NCBI RefSeq assembly: GCF_002797735.1
Contig: NZ_PGFG01000001.1
Span: forward strand, 2,232,001 to 2,296,000
Length of the DNA stretch: 64,000 bases
Direction: 5' to 3'
From: Thermoflavifilum aggregans
GTDB lineage: Bacteria > Bacteroidota > Bacteroidia > Chitinophagales > Chitinophagaceae
Every line of letters starts with the position of its first letter. Position 1 is the first letter of the stretch. This document shows, piece by piece, positions 53,756 through 62,874 of this stretch. Position numbers and translations under genes: made by a program. The notes beneath the pieces are model-generated. The model searched no databases, was not told the DNA's origin, and saw nothing but the letters and a program-made list of their open reading frames with translations.

Positions 53756-54313
53756 CTAAGTGCGCTTTTCCTGCAAAATTTCTCTCAGCCTCAGCAATGC
53801 ATTCCGGATGCGGGTTTTCACTGTTCCCAGCGGCACCTGTAGTTCCTTTGCGATTTCTTCCTGGGTATATCCCCTGAAATAAGCTTTTTCAATGAGCATA
53901 CGTTGTTCATCGCTAAGCATGTGCAACACATTTTTCAATCCCACCTGATCAACCATCATAGAACTGCTCATTTGCATGGAATTACCTATATGTACGTTGC
54001 TTTCCAGGGATTGGTTTTTCTCCTGCTGATGATAGGCTTTGGATCGCAACATATCAATAGCTGTATTGCGGGCGATATGCAGCATCCAGGTAAATAATCT
54101 TCCTTTTTGCGGATCGTAACTGTCAATGCGGTTCCAGATTTTTACAAAAATCTCCTGCAGGAGATCATTGGCCAGTTCCTGCTCATTTACAACTTTCAAT
54201 ACCACACCATACAACGCTGCTGCATAATGATCATACAGATAACGAAACGCTTCTTCGTTTTTTTTCCGAAGAAGAGTAATCAAAATTTCTTCACTGTATG
54301 GTGTGGATGACAA
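53756..54313 (-). CDS. ECF RNA polymerase sigma factor
   Basis: A 185-residue sigma-70-family protein with region 2 (NEEAFRYLYDHYAAALYGVV, DLLQEIFVKIWNRID, FTWMLHIARNTAIDMLRS) and region 4 (LSDEQRMLIEKAYFRGYTQEEIA, then VPLGTVKTRIRNALLRLR), lacking regions 1 and 3. It resembles SigK/RpoE-type factors paired with RskA-like anti-sigma factors, here encoded directly downstream. It starts at TTG 54313; no in-frame ATG precedes it. It lies 36 bases after def, so it may be co-transcribed with def and ruvX as well as self-regulated. Confidence 0.93.
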   Translation of the reverse strand: MSSTPYSEEILITLLRKKNEEAFRYLYDHYAAALYGVVLKVVNEQELANDLLQEIFVKIWNRIDSYDPQKGRLFTWMLHIARNTAIDMLRSKAYHQQEKNQSLESNVHIGNSMQMSSSMMVDQVGLKNVLHMLSDEQRMLIEKAYFRGYTQEEIAKELQVPLGTVKTRIRNALLRLREILQEKRT

Positions 54314-54349
54314 TCTCTGCCGGTTTTTAATCTGGAATAAAGATATGGA

Positions 54350-54931
54350 TTAAACTTTTGCAAAAATCATTTTGTAATTTACTTCCACCTTCCCTTTGGC
54401 AATATCATCCAGTTTCTTCCGCAGCAACTTTTTCTTTAAGGGTTTCAGATAATCGATAAACAATTTGCCTTCGATATGATCATATTCATGAAAAATCACC
54501 CTTGCCGTAACGCCGCTGTAGGTTTCTTCATGCGGCTGGAAATGCTCATCCACATATCGGATCTTTAGGGTTTGCGGGCGTAAAATATCCTCCCGGATTT
54601 TCGGAATGCTCAGACAGCCTTCGTTGTAAGGCCATTCTTCACCATTTACTTCCACGATGCGGGCATTGATGAATACCTGTTTAATGCCCTGTTCATCACC
54701 GAACAACAAACGGTCTTCTTCATCAAAATGATCAGTCACTTGTTTGCTATCTACCAGAAAAAGCCGGATAGGCACATTCACCTGCGGAGCAGCTAATCCT
54801 ACCCCGTTGGAAGCATACAGGGTTTCCCACATATTCTGAATCAACTCGGACAAACCCGGATAATCGGGCGTGATATCTTCACATTTTTTCCGCAACACGG
54901 GATGTCCATAAGCCACGATTGGCAATACCAT
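54350..54931 (-). CDS. def: Peptide deformylase
   Basis: Removes the N-formyl group from nascent proteins. The 193-residue protein has all three motifs: GVGLAAPQV, EGCLSIP (metal Cys) and HEYDHIEG (HEXXH with two metal His). The C-terminal basic helix KKKLLRKKLDDIAKGK is normal for the Bacteroidota form. The start is ATG 54931 (MVLPIVAYGHPVLR); the frame continues to 55015 into ruvX and is not needed. It lies 31 bases after ruvX. Confidence 0.97.
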   Translation of the reverse strand: MVLPIVAYGHPVLRKKCEDITPDYPGLSELIQNMWETLYASNGVGLAAPQVNVPIRLFLVDSKQVTDHFDEEDRLLFGDEQGIKQVFINARIVEVNGEEWPYNEGCLSIPKIREDILRPQTLKIRYVDEHFQPHEETYSGVTARVIFHEYDHIEGKLFIDYLKPLKKKLLRKKLDDIAKGKVEVNYKMIFAKV

Positions 54932-54962
54932 GGAATGTTTGATTTTTTGATGAAACCCAAAA

Positions 54963-55376
54963 TTACAAAACCGATTGGAGATATCCCTGCAACAGAATGG
55001 TTGCACTGACTTCATCTACCAGTGCCTTGTTTTGCCGGGCTTTTTTCTTCAGTCCGCTTTCCACCAGGGTACGGCTGGCCAGCTGGGAGGTGAAACGCTC
55101 GTCCACGGCTTCTACCGGGATATCGGGGAAATGCTTATGCAAAATGCGGATCATCTCCCGCACAAGAGGCGTGGCATCGGTATCCCTGCCCTGCAAATCA
55201 AGCGGCAGGCCAATGATGATTTTTTCTACCGGCTCTTTGCGGGTGTAATCTTTCAGAAAAGGAATCAACGCATGGGAAGCCACGGTGGTTAGCCCGGTGG
55301 CAATCATTTTCAGCGGATCGCTCACAGCCAGGCCGGTTCGCTTTTTCCCGTAATCAATAGCCAGAATTCTTCCCAT
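54963..55376 (-). CDS. ruvX: Holliday junction resolvase-like RuvX/YqgF
   Basis: A 137-residue RNase-H-fold protein thought to act in 16S rRNA 5'-end maturation and possibly recombination. Catalytic-type residues are Asp7 in ILAIDYGKKRTGLAVSD, Glu/Asp in VEAVDERFTSQLA and the C-terminal DEVSATILLQGYL. Length is normal. It starts 10 bases after ubiA and ends 31 bases before def, in one run. Confidence 0.94.
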   Translation of the reverse strand: MGRILAIDYGKKRTGLAVSDPLKMIATGLTTVASHALIPFLKDYTRKEPVEKIIIGLPLDLQGRDTDATPLVREMIRILHKHFPDIPVEAVDERFTSQLASRTLVESGLKKKARQNKALVDEVSATILLQGYLQSVL

Positions 55377-55386
55377 GTGGATAGCA

Positions 55387-56256
55387 TTAAGAAACCGTGA
55401 TAAATAAATCCAAAATCACAAACGCTGCAAACACACAGCTGGCAATACCATTGGTAGTCATAAAAGCAATATTTACCCGGCTGAGATCGTCGGGATGCAC
55501 CAGCCGATGCTGATACCACAACATAAAGGTAAACCAGGCCGCCCCTACCCAGTAAAGCCAGCCAAAACCTGCCAGCCATCCGGCCATCCACACTCCTACC
55601 ACGCTTATCAGATGCAGCAGGGAAGATACCTGCAGCGCCCTTTTCCTGCCCAGCCATACCGGCATGGAGTACAGATGTAGCGACTGATCAAAAGCTACAT
55701 CCTGCAGGGAATAAATGATATCAAAGCCGGCAACCCAGCAAATTACCACACCGGAATAGATCAATGGCAGCCAGTGAAAATGCCCGGTCACCGCCAGATA
55801 CGCGCCGATAGGCGCAAGTGATAATCCCAGCCCCAGCACCAGATGTGAAAACGGGGTAAAGCGTTTGGTATAACTATAGCCCAGCACGACGGCCAGCGCC
55901 ACCGGTGAAAGATAAAAACAAATGCGGTTGATGAAATACGTGGTAATAATGAACAATACAACATTCATCGCGGTGAATATCACTGCCTGCCGATAGGTAA
56001 TTTTGCCGGTGGGTAATTCACGCTGGGCCGTACGCGGATTGAGCCGGTCATATTCCAGATCGAGAATGCGATTGAAAGCCATGGCGGCGCTCCGGGCGAA
56101 TACCATGCACAGAATCACTTTGCCAAACAATGACCAGGAGAATGGAAAATGCTGCCATCGGACGGCCAGAAAAAAACCAATCAGGGCAAAGGGCATGGCA
56201 AAAATGGTATGGCTGAACTTCACAAACGACAGATAGCGCAACACGGGATTTTTCAT
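55387..56256 (-). CDS. UbiA-family prenyltransferase (menaquinone-type)
   Basis: A 289-residue membrane protein with about eight or nine hydrophobic helices. The two aspartate-rich motifs are NRILDLEYDRLNPRT (N62, D66, D70) and DIIYSLQDVAFD. The family attaches a prenyl chain to an aromatic acid. In Bacteroidota this type is usually annotated as 4-hydroxybenzoate polyprenyltransferase and often functions in the futalosine route to menaquinone (MqnP-like); the sequence does not distinguish these. It overlaps the trmH-type gene by 4 bases and leads into ruvX after 10 bases. Confidence 0.92.
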   Translation of the reverse strand: MKNPVLRYLSFVKFSHTIFAMPFALIGFFLAVRWQHFPFSWSLFGKVILCMVFARSAAMAFNRILDLEYDRLNPRTAQRELPTGKITYRQAVIFTAMNVVLFIITTYFINRICFYLSPVALAVVLGYSYTKRFTPFSHLVLGLGLSLAPIGAYLAVTGHFHWLPLIYSGVVICWVAGFDIIYSLQDVAFDQSLHLYSMPVWLGRKRALQVSSLLHLISVVGVWMAGWLAGFGWLYWVGAAWFTFMLWYQHRLVHPDDLSRVNIAFMTTNGIASCVFAAFVILDLFITVS

Positions 56257-56843
56257 AGATCTTCGATATAACGATGGGTTTGCAAATCAAAGGAAGATGC
56301 ACGTCCCTGTGGAGAACGGATGTATTTCACCAGCAAATCCCACAGCACAACACCCACACTTACGGCAATGTTCAGGGAATGCTTCATGCCAAACTGGGGA
56401 ATTTCTAGGCAACCATCTACTTCCTGCAAAACATTTTCCTGCACGCCGTGCATTTCATTGCCAAAAACCACGGCTATAGGCCGGGAAAAGTCGGGCTGAA
56501 AATCCTGCAGATATCGGCTATGGGTAGCCTGTTCCACAGCCCACACCTCATATCCCTGCTGCTTCAGCTGCCGGATGGCTTCTACTGTGTCGGGATGATG
56601 TTGCCAAGCTACTGTTTCCGTGGCTCCTAAAGCGGTTTTGTGAATATCACGATGAGGCGGCCTGGGCGTAAAACCACAAAGCCAGAGGGCCTGAATCTGA
56701 AAAGCATCGGCCGTACGAAACACGGCTCCCACGTTGTGCATGCTTCTAACCTGATCGAGCACAGCCAACACGGGTAGCTTTTCAGCCTGCCGGCATTCTT
56801 CCACGGTCTTACGGCCGAGTTCGGCCATGGTGAGCTTGCGCAT
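56253..56843 (-). CDS. SpoU/TrmH-family RNA 2'-O-methyltransferase
   Basis: A 196-residue knotted methyltransferase. The SPOUT motifs are present: motif 1 DQVRSMHNVGAVFRTADAF with the catalytic Arg, motif 2 IAVVFGNEMHGV and motif 3 IPQFGMKHSLNIAVSVGVVL. It lacks the extra N-terminal substrate-binding domain of rRNA enzymes, closer to TrmH or TrmL; the target is uncertain. The start is ATG 56843, 70 bases from the divergent mutS start. It overlaps ubiA by 4 bases (translational coupling). Confidence 0.9.
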   Translation of the reverse strand: MRKLTMAELGRKTVEECRQAEKLPVLAVLDQVRSMHNVGAVFRTADAFQIQALWLCGFTPRPPHRDIHKTALGATETVAWQHHPDTVEAIRQLKQQGYEVWAVEQATHSRYLQDFQPDFSRPIAVVFGNEMHGVQENVLQEVDGCLEIPQFGMKHSLNIAVSVGVVLWDLLVKYIRSPQGRASSFDLQTHRYIEDL

Positions 56844-56896
56844 GACGCTGCAAAGCTACTACAGAATGGACAATGAGCGCACCTGCAATCATTTGC

Positions 56897-56904
56897 TAAC
56901 TTTG
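56897..56904 (+). promoter_or_regulatory. -7 element before mutS
   Basis: TAACTTTG matches TAnnTTTG and ends 9 bases before the mutS ATG (56914), so the leader would be only a few bases. No -33 TTTG was seen. Confidence 0.5.
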
Positions 56905-56913
56905 TTCACCACC

Positions 56914-59532
56914 ATGAGCCAGTCCAAAAACAGCCTGACCCCGCTGATGCAGCAGCACAAAGCCATCAAGGCACGTTATCCGGATGCGATCCTGCTGTTC
57001 CGAGTGGGTGATTTTTATGAAACTTTCTACGAAGACGCCGTGATTGCCTCACAGGTGCTGGGCATTGTGCTTACCAAACGTTCCAATGGTGCCGCAGCAT
57101 CTGTTGACCTGGCCGGATTCCCCTACCATGCGCTGGATACCTACCTGCACAAGCTGGTGAAAGCCGGCTATCGGGTTGCCGTGTGCGACCAGCTGGAAGA
57201 TCCCAAACAAGCCAAAGGTGTGGTGAAAAGGGGAGTTACCGAGCTCGTCACACCCGGCATTGCCCTGCATGAAAAACTGCTGGAACATAATGCCAATAAT
57301 TTCCTGGCCGCGCTGCACTTTGGAGAACAACAAATCGGGCTGGCTTTTGTGGATGTCTCGACTGGTGAAATGCTGGTAGCTGAGGGCGATCAGGAATATG
57401 CCGATAAGCTGCTGCAAAGCCTGCGCCCGGCTGAAGTGGTATTTGCCCGTCCGCAGCAAAAGAAATTCCGCCAGCAATTTGGTCAGCGGTATTACACCTA
57501 TCCGCTGGAAGAATGGATTTTCAGCTACCCGTATGCCGAAGAGTTGCTCATCAAACACTTTCACACCCACTCCCTGAAAGGCTTTGGCATTGATCATCTG
57601 AAGGAAGCCATCGTAGCAGCCGGTGCTATTCTTCATTACCTGCGCGATACGGAACACCCCGACTTGCAGCATATCACCACCATCCAACGGATTGACCGCA
57701 ATGATTTTCTGTGGATGGACAGGTTTACCCTGCGCAACCTGGAGCTGGTGGAGCCGTTGTCCGAACAAAGCCGCAGCCTGCTGCAGGTGCTTGACCATAC
57801 CCTTACCCCCATGGGTGCCCGCATGCTGAAACGCTGGCTCTTGTTCCCCCTGCAGGATATCCATGCCATCAACGAACGGCTAGATGCGGTTTCAACCCTG
57901 ATTAAAGATGAGCCCACACGGCGGCAACTGAATGCTCTGCTCAAGCAGATGGGTGATATGGAACGGCTGGTGGCGCGTATTCCCCTGCGGAAGATCACCC
58001 CGCGGGAAGTGTGGCAGCTGGGCAAAAGCCTGCAGCTGATGGAACAAATCCGCCAATTGTTTATTTCATCCAACCATCCACAATCCTATCCCGATGCTTA
58101 TCTGCGCCGCCAGGCCGAGCAGATCAATGCCTGCCCTTCGCTGGCGCAAAACATTTTCCAAACTCTCATTGAAAACCCGCCGGCCGTCAGCAACAAGGGT
58201 GGCATCATCCGGGAAGGCGTCCATGCGGAACTGGATGAGCTGCGCCGGCTCGCACATAGCGGCAAAGCCTATCTCCAGGAAATCCAGCAAAAAGAAGCCG
58301 AACGCACCGGTATTCCTTCGCTGAAAATCGGGTTCAACAATGTGTTTGGCTACTATCTGGAGGTTACCCATGCCCATCGCCACAAGGTGCCGGCCGACTG
58401 GATCCGGAAACAAACCCTGACCAAAGCCGAACGCTATGTGACGCCCGAACTGAAATCGTATGAAGAAAAAATTCTGGGAGCGGAAGAAAAAATCCTGGTG
58501 CTCGAACAACAAATTTTCGATGCACTGGTGCAAAGCATGCAGGATTATATTCCCGCCCTGCAAGCCAATGCCCAGGTGATTGCCCGGCTTGATTGTATCC
58601 GCTGTTTTGCTGAAAATGCGCTGCAGTTTCATTACCGCCGGCCTGAACTGCATGAGGGTGACACACTCGAAATCCGCGAAGGCAGACATCCGGTAATTGA
58701 ACAAAGCCTGAAACCCGGAGAAAGCTATATCCCGAATGACGTGTATCTGGATTGTTCCACCCAGCAAATCATTATCCTCACCGGCCCGAACATGAGCGGT
58801 AAATCAGCCCTGCTGCGGCAAACAGCCCTAATTACCCTGATGGCACACGTGGGCAGTTTTGTGCCGGCCAGTTCGGCCAAAATCAGCATCACCGATAAGG
58901 TTTTCACCCGGGTAGGAGCTTCCGATAACCTCAGTGGTGGAGAATCTACCTTTATGATGGAGATGAATGAAACGGCCAGCATTATCCACAATTTCACCCA
59001 ACGCAGCCTGGTAATCCTCGACGAAATCGGCCGGGGTACCAGTACCTACGACGGTATTTCCATTGCCTGGAGCATCGTGGAATATCTTCATGACGGCACC
59101 CCCCACCATCCCAAAACCCTTTTTGCCACCCATTATCATGAATTAAACGAGCTGGAAAAACACCTGGAACGGGTAAAGAATTTTCATATCACCCACACGG
59201 AATCGGGCAATAAAATTATTTTTCTGCGCAAGCTGGCCCCCGGAGGCAGCCGCCATAGCTTTGGAATTCATGTTGCCAGAATGGCAGGTATGCCGCCCGA
59301 ACTCGTGAAACGGGCCGAAGAAATTTTGCATGAACTGGAAGCCCGGCAGCCAGAAAAAGACGCTCCTGGCCATGCCATCCCACCTAAAGCCCATTACCAG
59401 CTAAGCATATTTGATGAGCAAACCCTGATATTTCAGCAAATCAGGCAAATGCTGCACGAAGTAGATATCAATCGCCTGACGCCTGTGGAAGCGCTAATCA
59501 AACTGAATGAGATCAAAAAACTAATCCGTTAG
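56914..59532 (+). CDS. mutS: DNA mismatch repair protein MutS
   Basis: An 872-residue mismatch sensor. The N-terminal mismatch-binding domain has the Phe-X-Glu motif in FRVGDFYETFYED. Connector, lever and clamp domains follow, including LKIGFNNVFGYYLEVTHAH (first part LKIGFNNVFGYYLEVT). The C-terminal ATPase has Walker A GPNMSGKSALLRQ, the GGESTFMMEM signature, Walker B LVILDEIGRGTSTYDG and TLFATHYHEL. A C-terminal LSIFDEQ-like tail is present. The start is ATG 56914 (MSQSKNSLTPLMQQ); the longer frame from 56827 overlaps the divergent gene. The C-terminal helix-turn-helix dimer region ends at a normal length. Confidence 0.97.
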   Translation: MSQSKNSLTPLMQQHKAIKARYPDAILLFRVGDFYETFYEDAVIASQVLGIVLTKRSNGAAASVDLAGFPYHALDTYLHKLVKAGYRVAVCDQLEDPKQAKGVVKRGVTELVTPGIALHEKLLEHNANNFLAALHFGEQQIGLAFVDVSTGEMLVAEGDQEYADKLLQSLRPAEVVFARPQQKKFRQQFGQRYYTYPLEEWIFSYPYAEELLIKHFHTHSLKGFGIDHLKEAIVAAGAILHYLRDTEHPDLQHITTIQRIDRNDFLWMDRFTLRNLELVEPLSEQSRSLLQVLDHTLTPMGARMLKRWLLFPLQDIHAINERLDAVSTLIKDEPTRRQLNALLKQMGDMERLVARIPLRKITPREVWQLGKSLQLMEQIRQLFISSNHPQSYPDAYLRRQAEQINACPSLAQNIFQTLIENPPAVSNKGGIIREGVHAELDELRRLAHSGKAYLQEIQQKEAERTGIPSLKIGFNNVFGYYLEVTHAHRHKVPADWIRKQTLTKAERYVTPELKSYEEKILGAEEKILVLEQQIFDALVQSMQDYIPALQANAQVIARLDCIRCFAENALQFHYRRPELHEGDTLEIREGRHPVIEQSLKPGESYIPNDVYLDCSTQQIIILTGPNMSGKSALLRQTALITLMAHVGSFVPASSAKISITDKVFTRVGASDNLSGGESTFMMEMNETASIIHNFTQRSLVILDEIGRGTSTYDGISIAWSIVEYLHDGTPHHPKTLFATHYHELNELEKHLERVKNFHITHTESGNKIIFLRKLAPGGSRHSFGIHVARMAGMPPELVKRAEEILHELEARQPEKDAPGHAIPPKAHYQLSIFDEQTLIFQQIRQMLHEVDINRLTPVEALIKLNEIKKLIR

Positions 59533-59624
59533 TATTTCTGCCGACAGACTGACAAGCTGGCTTCGGCATCATTATTGCCACACTTTAAGCGAAATCAATT
59601 GTTTATTTATTAAAATTTAATATT

Positions 59625-60107
59625 ATGAAAGCAAATATCGGAATCCCTGAAAAAAATCTGCAGGAAGAAGCCAAAATGCTGAATACGCTGCTGGCCGATG
59701 AAACCGTCCTGTATATCAAAACCCGGAATTATCACTGGAATCTAGAAAGCCACAGTTTTGCAGAAATCCACCGTTTTCTGGAAGAACAATACACCATGCT
59801 GGCCGGCATGATTGATGAACTAGCCGAACGCATCCGTCAGTTGGGACATTATGCAGTAGCTACGCTTGAGGATTATCTAAAACTGACCAACCTCACCGAA
59901 GGGCAGGCTGGAGAAACCCAGGAAAAAGCGCTGCAGATTTTGCTGGATGATCATGAAACGCTGATCCGGGAAATCCGTAAGATGGCCAAACAGGCAGATG
60001 AAGAATATGAAGATGCCGGAACCAATGATTTCCTGGTGGGTCTGATGGAAAAGCACGAAAAGATGGCCTGGATGCTGCGCAGCTACCTGCCCAACCGCAA
60101 ATCCTGA
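59625..60107 (+). CDS. dps: Dps-family DNA-protection/ferritin-like protein
   Basis: A 160-residue four-helix protein that oxidises and stores iron and protects DNA in starvation and peroxide stress. The ferroxidase residues of the inter-subunit site are visible: His in KTRNYHWNLE, Asp/Glu in MIDELAERIR and downstream acidic residues. Length fits. The leader is A/T-rich without a Shine-Dalgarno, as usual for the phylum. Convergent with kdsA, 8 bases apart. It may be stress-induced, but no operator was identified. Confidence 0.95.
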   Translation: MKANIGIPEKNLQEEAKMLNTLLADETVLYIKTRNYHWNLESHSFAEIHRFLEEQYTMLAGMIDELAERIRQLGHYAVATLEDYLKLTNLTEGQAGETQEKALQILLDDHETLIREIRKMAKQADEEYEDAGTNDFLVGLMEKHEKMAWMLRSYLPNRKS

Positions 60108-60115
60108 TAACAAAC

Positions 60116-60955
60116 TTAGCTTGTCCGGAGCGCCCGGCGTATCCGGACTAATTTTTCCAGCAGCGGTTCCATCAGATGGAGAGCAAGCATATTGGCCCCA
60201 TCCGATAGCGCCCTGGCCGGTTCGGGATGGGTTTCTATGAAAATACCATCCGCTCCGGTAGCAATAGCTGCACAGGCAATGGTTTCGATCAGTTGCGGCT
60301 TGCCACCGGTCACTCCGCTTGCTTGATTGGGTTGTTGCAGGGAGTGGGTGCAATCCACCACCACCGGTACACCGGCTGCCTGCATGATGGGCACGTTGCG
60401 GAAATCTACTACCAGATCGCCATAGCCAAACATGGAGCCGCGTTCGGTGAGGATGATTTTTCCATTGCCCGTCTGCCTGACTTTTTCCACGGCAAACTTC
60501 ATTGCTTCGCCACTCACAAACTGCCCCTTTTTGATGTTCACTACCTTACCGGTAGATCCGGCAGCCTGCAGCAATTCGGTTTGTCTGCAGAGAAAAGCAG
60601 GTATCTGCAACACATCCACATATTCAGCAGCCATGGCTGCCTCTGGGGGAGTATGAATATCCGTGAGTACCGGCAATTGCCATTCCTTACCCGTTTTCTG
60701 CAACAACCTGAGGGCTTTTTCATCACCGATACCGGTAAATGAATCAGCCTTCGTGCGATTGGCTTTGCGGTAGGATGATTTGAAAATATACGGAATACCC
60801 AGCCGCTGGCATATACGCTTTACCTCCCCAGCTACCGTCATCACGAGATCTTCATTTTCCACGACACAGGGACCAGCAATCAGAAAAAACATCTCCGGAT
60901 CCCGGGATTGACCCTGAAAAAGAAACTCAATGGCAGATATGCGTTCAGTATTCAT
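60116..60955 (-). CDS. kdsA: 3-deoxy-8-phosphooctulonate (KDO-8-P) synthase
   Basis: Condenses PEP and arabinose-5-phosphate to KDO-8-P for lipopolysaccharide. At 279 residues it shows FFLIAGPCVVENED, YIFKSSYRKANRTK, VLTDIHTPPEA, QIPAFLCRQTELLQAA, KKGQFVSGEAMK and LTERGSMFGYGDLVVD. The start is ATG 60955 (MNTERISAIEF); the frame extends to 61072 but overlaps the divergent dehydrogenase promoter. Class (metal-dependent or not) is not decided here. Confidence 0.96.
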   Translation of the reverse strand: MNTERISAIEFLFQGQSRDPEMFFLIAGPCVVENEDLVMTVAGEVKRICQRLGIPYIFKSSYRKANRTKADSFTGIGDEKALRLLQKTGKEWQLPVLTDIHTPPEAAMAAEYVDVLQIPAFLCRQTELLQAAGSTGKVVNIKKGQFVSGEAMKFAVEKVRQTGNGKIILTERGSMFGYGDLVVDFRNVPIMQAAGVPVVVDCTHSLQQPNQASGVTGGKPQLIETIACAAIATGADGIFIETHPEPARALSDGANMLALHLMEPLLEKLVRIRRALRTS

Positions 60956-61052
60956 GAGCACAAACCTATCATGTTTTTCGTTGTGAACAATTTTCATTTT
61001 TCCGGAAATAAAAAAACTAACAATTTGCAGCAACTTTTCACTACAAAATCGT

Positions 61053-62015
61053 ATGCCTGTCAAAGAACGCATCCTGGTGATCGGAGCTTGTGGTCAGATT
61101 GGTGTGGAACTGACGCTGGCTCTGCGCAAGATTTATGAACCTCAGCACGTAATTGCTGCTGATCTGCGCGATGAACATCCTTTGCTAAAAGGCACGGGGC
61201 CTTACGTTACGCTTGACGTGATGAACCGAGAAATGCTGCATGTGTTGGTCATCCGCCACCACATTACGCAGATTTACCATCTGGCCGCCATCCTTTCAGC
61301 CACTGCCGAAAAAAATCCCGCGCTGGCCTGGCACATCAACATGCAGAGCCTGATTCATGTGCTGGAAATTGCCCGGGAAGAAAATCTGCACAAAGTGTAC
61401 TGGCCCAGCTCCATTGCCGTATTTGGCCGCGGCGCTCCCCGGCAACAAACTCCGCAACACACCATTCTGGAGCCTACCACTGCCTATGGCATCAGCAAGC
61501 TGGCCGGCGAGCGTTGGTGCGAATATTATCACGAGCGGTATGGTGTGGATGTGCGCAGCTTGCGCTACCCAGGCCTGATCAGCTATAAATCTTCTCCCGG
61601 TGGAGGGACCACCGACTACGCCATTGAAATGTTCCAGGCAGCGGTGGAAAACCGGACTTATACCTGCCCGCTAGCTCCCGATGCCCGGCTGCCTATGATG
61701 TACATGCCCGACGCCATCCGCGCTACCATTGAACTGATGGAAGCACCGGCCGATCGCATTTCATTGCATAGCAGCTACAACCTGCATGCTTTCCACTTCT
61801 CACCTACCGAGCTGGCTGCAGCTATCCGGAAACATGTACCGGAGTTTGAGATCTGCTACCAGCCTGACTTTCGCCAGCAGATTGCCGAAAGTTGGCCCGA
61901 AAGTATTGACGACAGCCAAGCACGCCGGGATTGGGGCTGGAAGCCGGCCTTCGACCTGGAAAGCATGACTGTTGACATGCTGCAAAACCTGCAACAACTG
62001 AGAAAGAAAAACTGA
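61053..62015 (+). CDS. SDR-type L-threonine 3-dehydrogenase
   Basis: A 320-residue NAD-dependent short-chain dehydrogenase of the UDP-galactose-4-epimerase-like group. The NAD-binding motif is VIGACGQIGVELTLAL, the Ser/Tyr/Lys catalytic set is WPSSIAVFG with YGISKLAGERW, and RYPGLISYKSSPGGGTTDY is typical of the bacterial threonine dehydrogenases. RLPMMYMPDAIRATIELMEAP also fits. It converts L-threonine to 2-amino-3-oxobutyrate, which a KBL-type ligase would take to glycine; that gene is not in the window. The symbol is left blank because tdh is used for an unrelated family. Divergent from kdsA, convergent with dapB. Confidence 0.92.
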   Translation: MPVKERILVIGACGQIGVELTLALRKIYEPQHVIAADLRDEHPLLKGTGPYVTLDVMNREMLHVLVIRHHITQIYHLAAILSATAEKNPALAWHINMQSLIHVLEIAREENLHKVYWPSSIAVFGRGAPRQQTPQHTILEPTTAYGISKLAGERWCEYYHERYGVDVRSLRYPGLISYKSSPGGGTTDYAIEMFQAAVENRTYTCPLAPDARLPMMYMPDAIRATIELMEAPADRISLHSSYNLHAFHFSPTELAAAIRKHVPEFEICYQPDFRQQIAESWPESIDDSQARRDWGWKPAFDLESMTVDMLQNLQQLRKKN

Positions 62016-62039
62016 TTGCCGGAAATAGGATGCATGGGA

Positions 62040-62762
62040 TTATTTCAATCCCAGCACATCTTCCATGCTGAAGATGCCTTTTTTACCCTTCACCCATTCG
62101 GCTGCCAATACCGCCCCCAATGCAAAACCCTCGCGGGAATGAGCCGTATGCCTGATTTCAATCTCATCCACAGCAGAGCTATACTTTACCACATGAATGC
62201 CGGGCACAGGGTCCACCCGCTCAGAAATGACAGACAGCTCATCCGGCCGTTCTGCAGGGCGATTCACCCATTGCTTTTTGCGGCTGATGCGCTGCAGAAT
62301 TTGCTCGGCCAGGGTGATGGCTGTTCCGCTGGGCGCATCTTTTTTGCCGGTATGATGAATTTCGCGGATGTCCACCTCATACTGCGGATAGGCAGCCATC
62401 AGCTGCGCCAGATACTTGTTGAGGGCAAAAAACAAATTTACCCCCAGGCTGAAGTTGGAAGCATATACCAGGGTCTGATTCTGTTCCCGGCAGCGTTGTG
62501 CTACCTCCGGCCAGCGATGCAGCCATCCCGTAGTCCCGCAAACCACAGGTACGCCGGCTTCAAAACAAGCCAAAATATTATCTACAGCCGATTCGGGTGT
62601 AGTGAATTCAATCGCCACATCGGCAGCCGACAGCTTTTCGGGCTTCAGCCAATCTGCACGATTGTCCACATCCACCCGGCAAAGAATTTCATGTCCCCTC
62701 TGCAGCACAATCGGCTCAATGGTTTTGCCCATGCGGCCATAACCAATAAGTGCAATTTTCAC
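62040..62762 (-). CDS. dapB: 4-hydroxy-tetrahydrodipicolinate reductase
   Basis: A 240-residue enzyme of the lysine/diaminopimelate pathway. The N-terminal nucleotide-binding IALIGYGRMGKTIE and the catalytic HHTGKKDAPSGTA are diagnostic. VVCGTTGW and YASNFSLGVN contribute to the cofactor and substrate sites. The length matches the Bacteroidota form. It lies downstream of a broken gene that ends in a terminator-like hairpin, so it is probably transcribed separately. Confidence 0.97.
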   Translation of the reverse strand: MKIALIGYGRMGKTIEPIVLQRGHEILCRVDVDNRADWLKPEKLSAADVAIEFTTPESAVDNILACFEAGVPVVCGTTGWLHRWPEVAQRCREQNQTLVYASNFSLGVNLFFALNKYLAQLMAAYPQYEVDIREIHHTGKKDAPSGTAITLAEQILQRISRKKQWVNRPAERPDELSVISERVDPVPGIHVVKYSSAVDEIEIRHTAHSREGFALGAVLAAEWVKGKKGIFSMEDVLGLK

Positions 62763-62803
62763 AGAAAAAAATTTTAGCCAGGTGCCAAAAATACAACAGG
62801 ATA

Positions 62804-62852
62804 TAAAAAGATGGGGTGTGAAATTTTTCAGAATTCAACACATTTCGCACCC
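62804..62852 (-). terminator. Probable terminator after the broken exported gene
   Basis: GGGTGTGAAAT (62814-62824) and ATTTCGCACCC (62842-62852) pair over 11 bp with one G-U wobble around a 17-base loop. On the minus strand the stem is followed shortly by CTTTTTATAT. It lies 22 bases past the stop at 62875 and before dapB. Confidence 0.55.
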
Positions 62853-62874
62853 AATGTATCCTTAACCCTGCATA

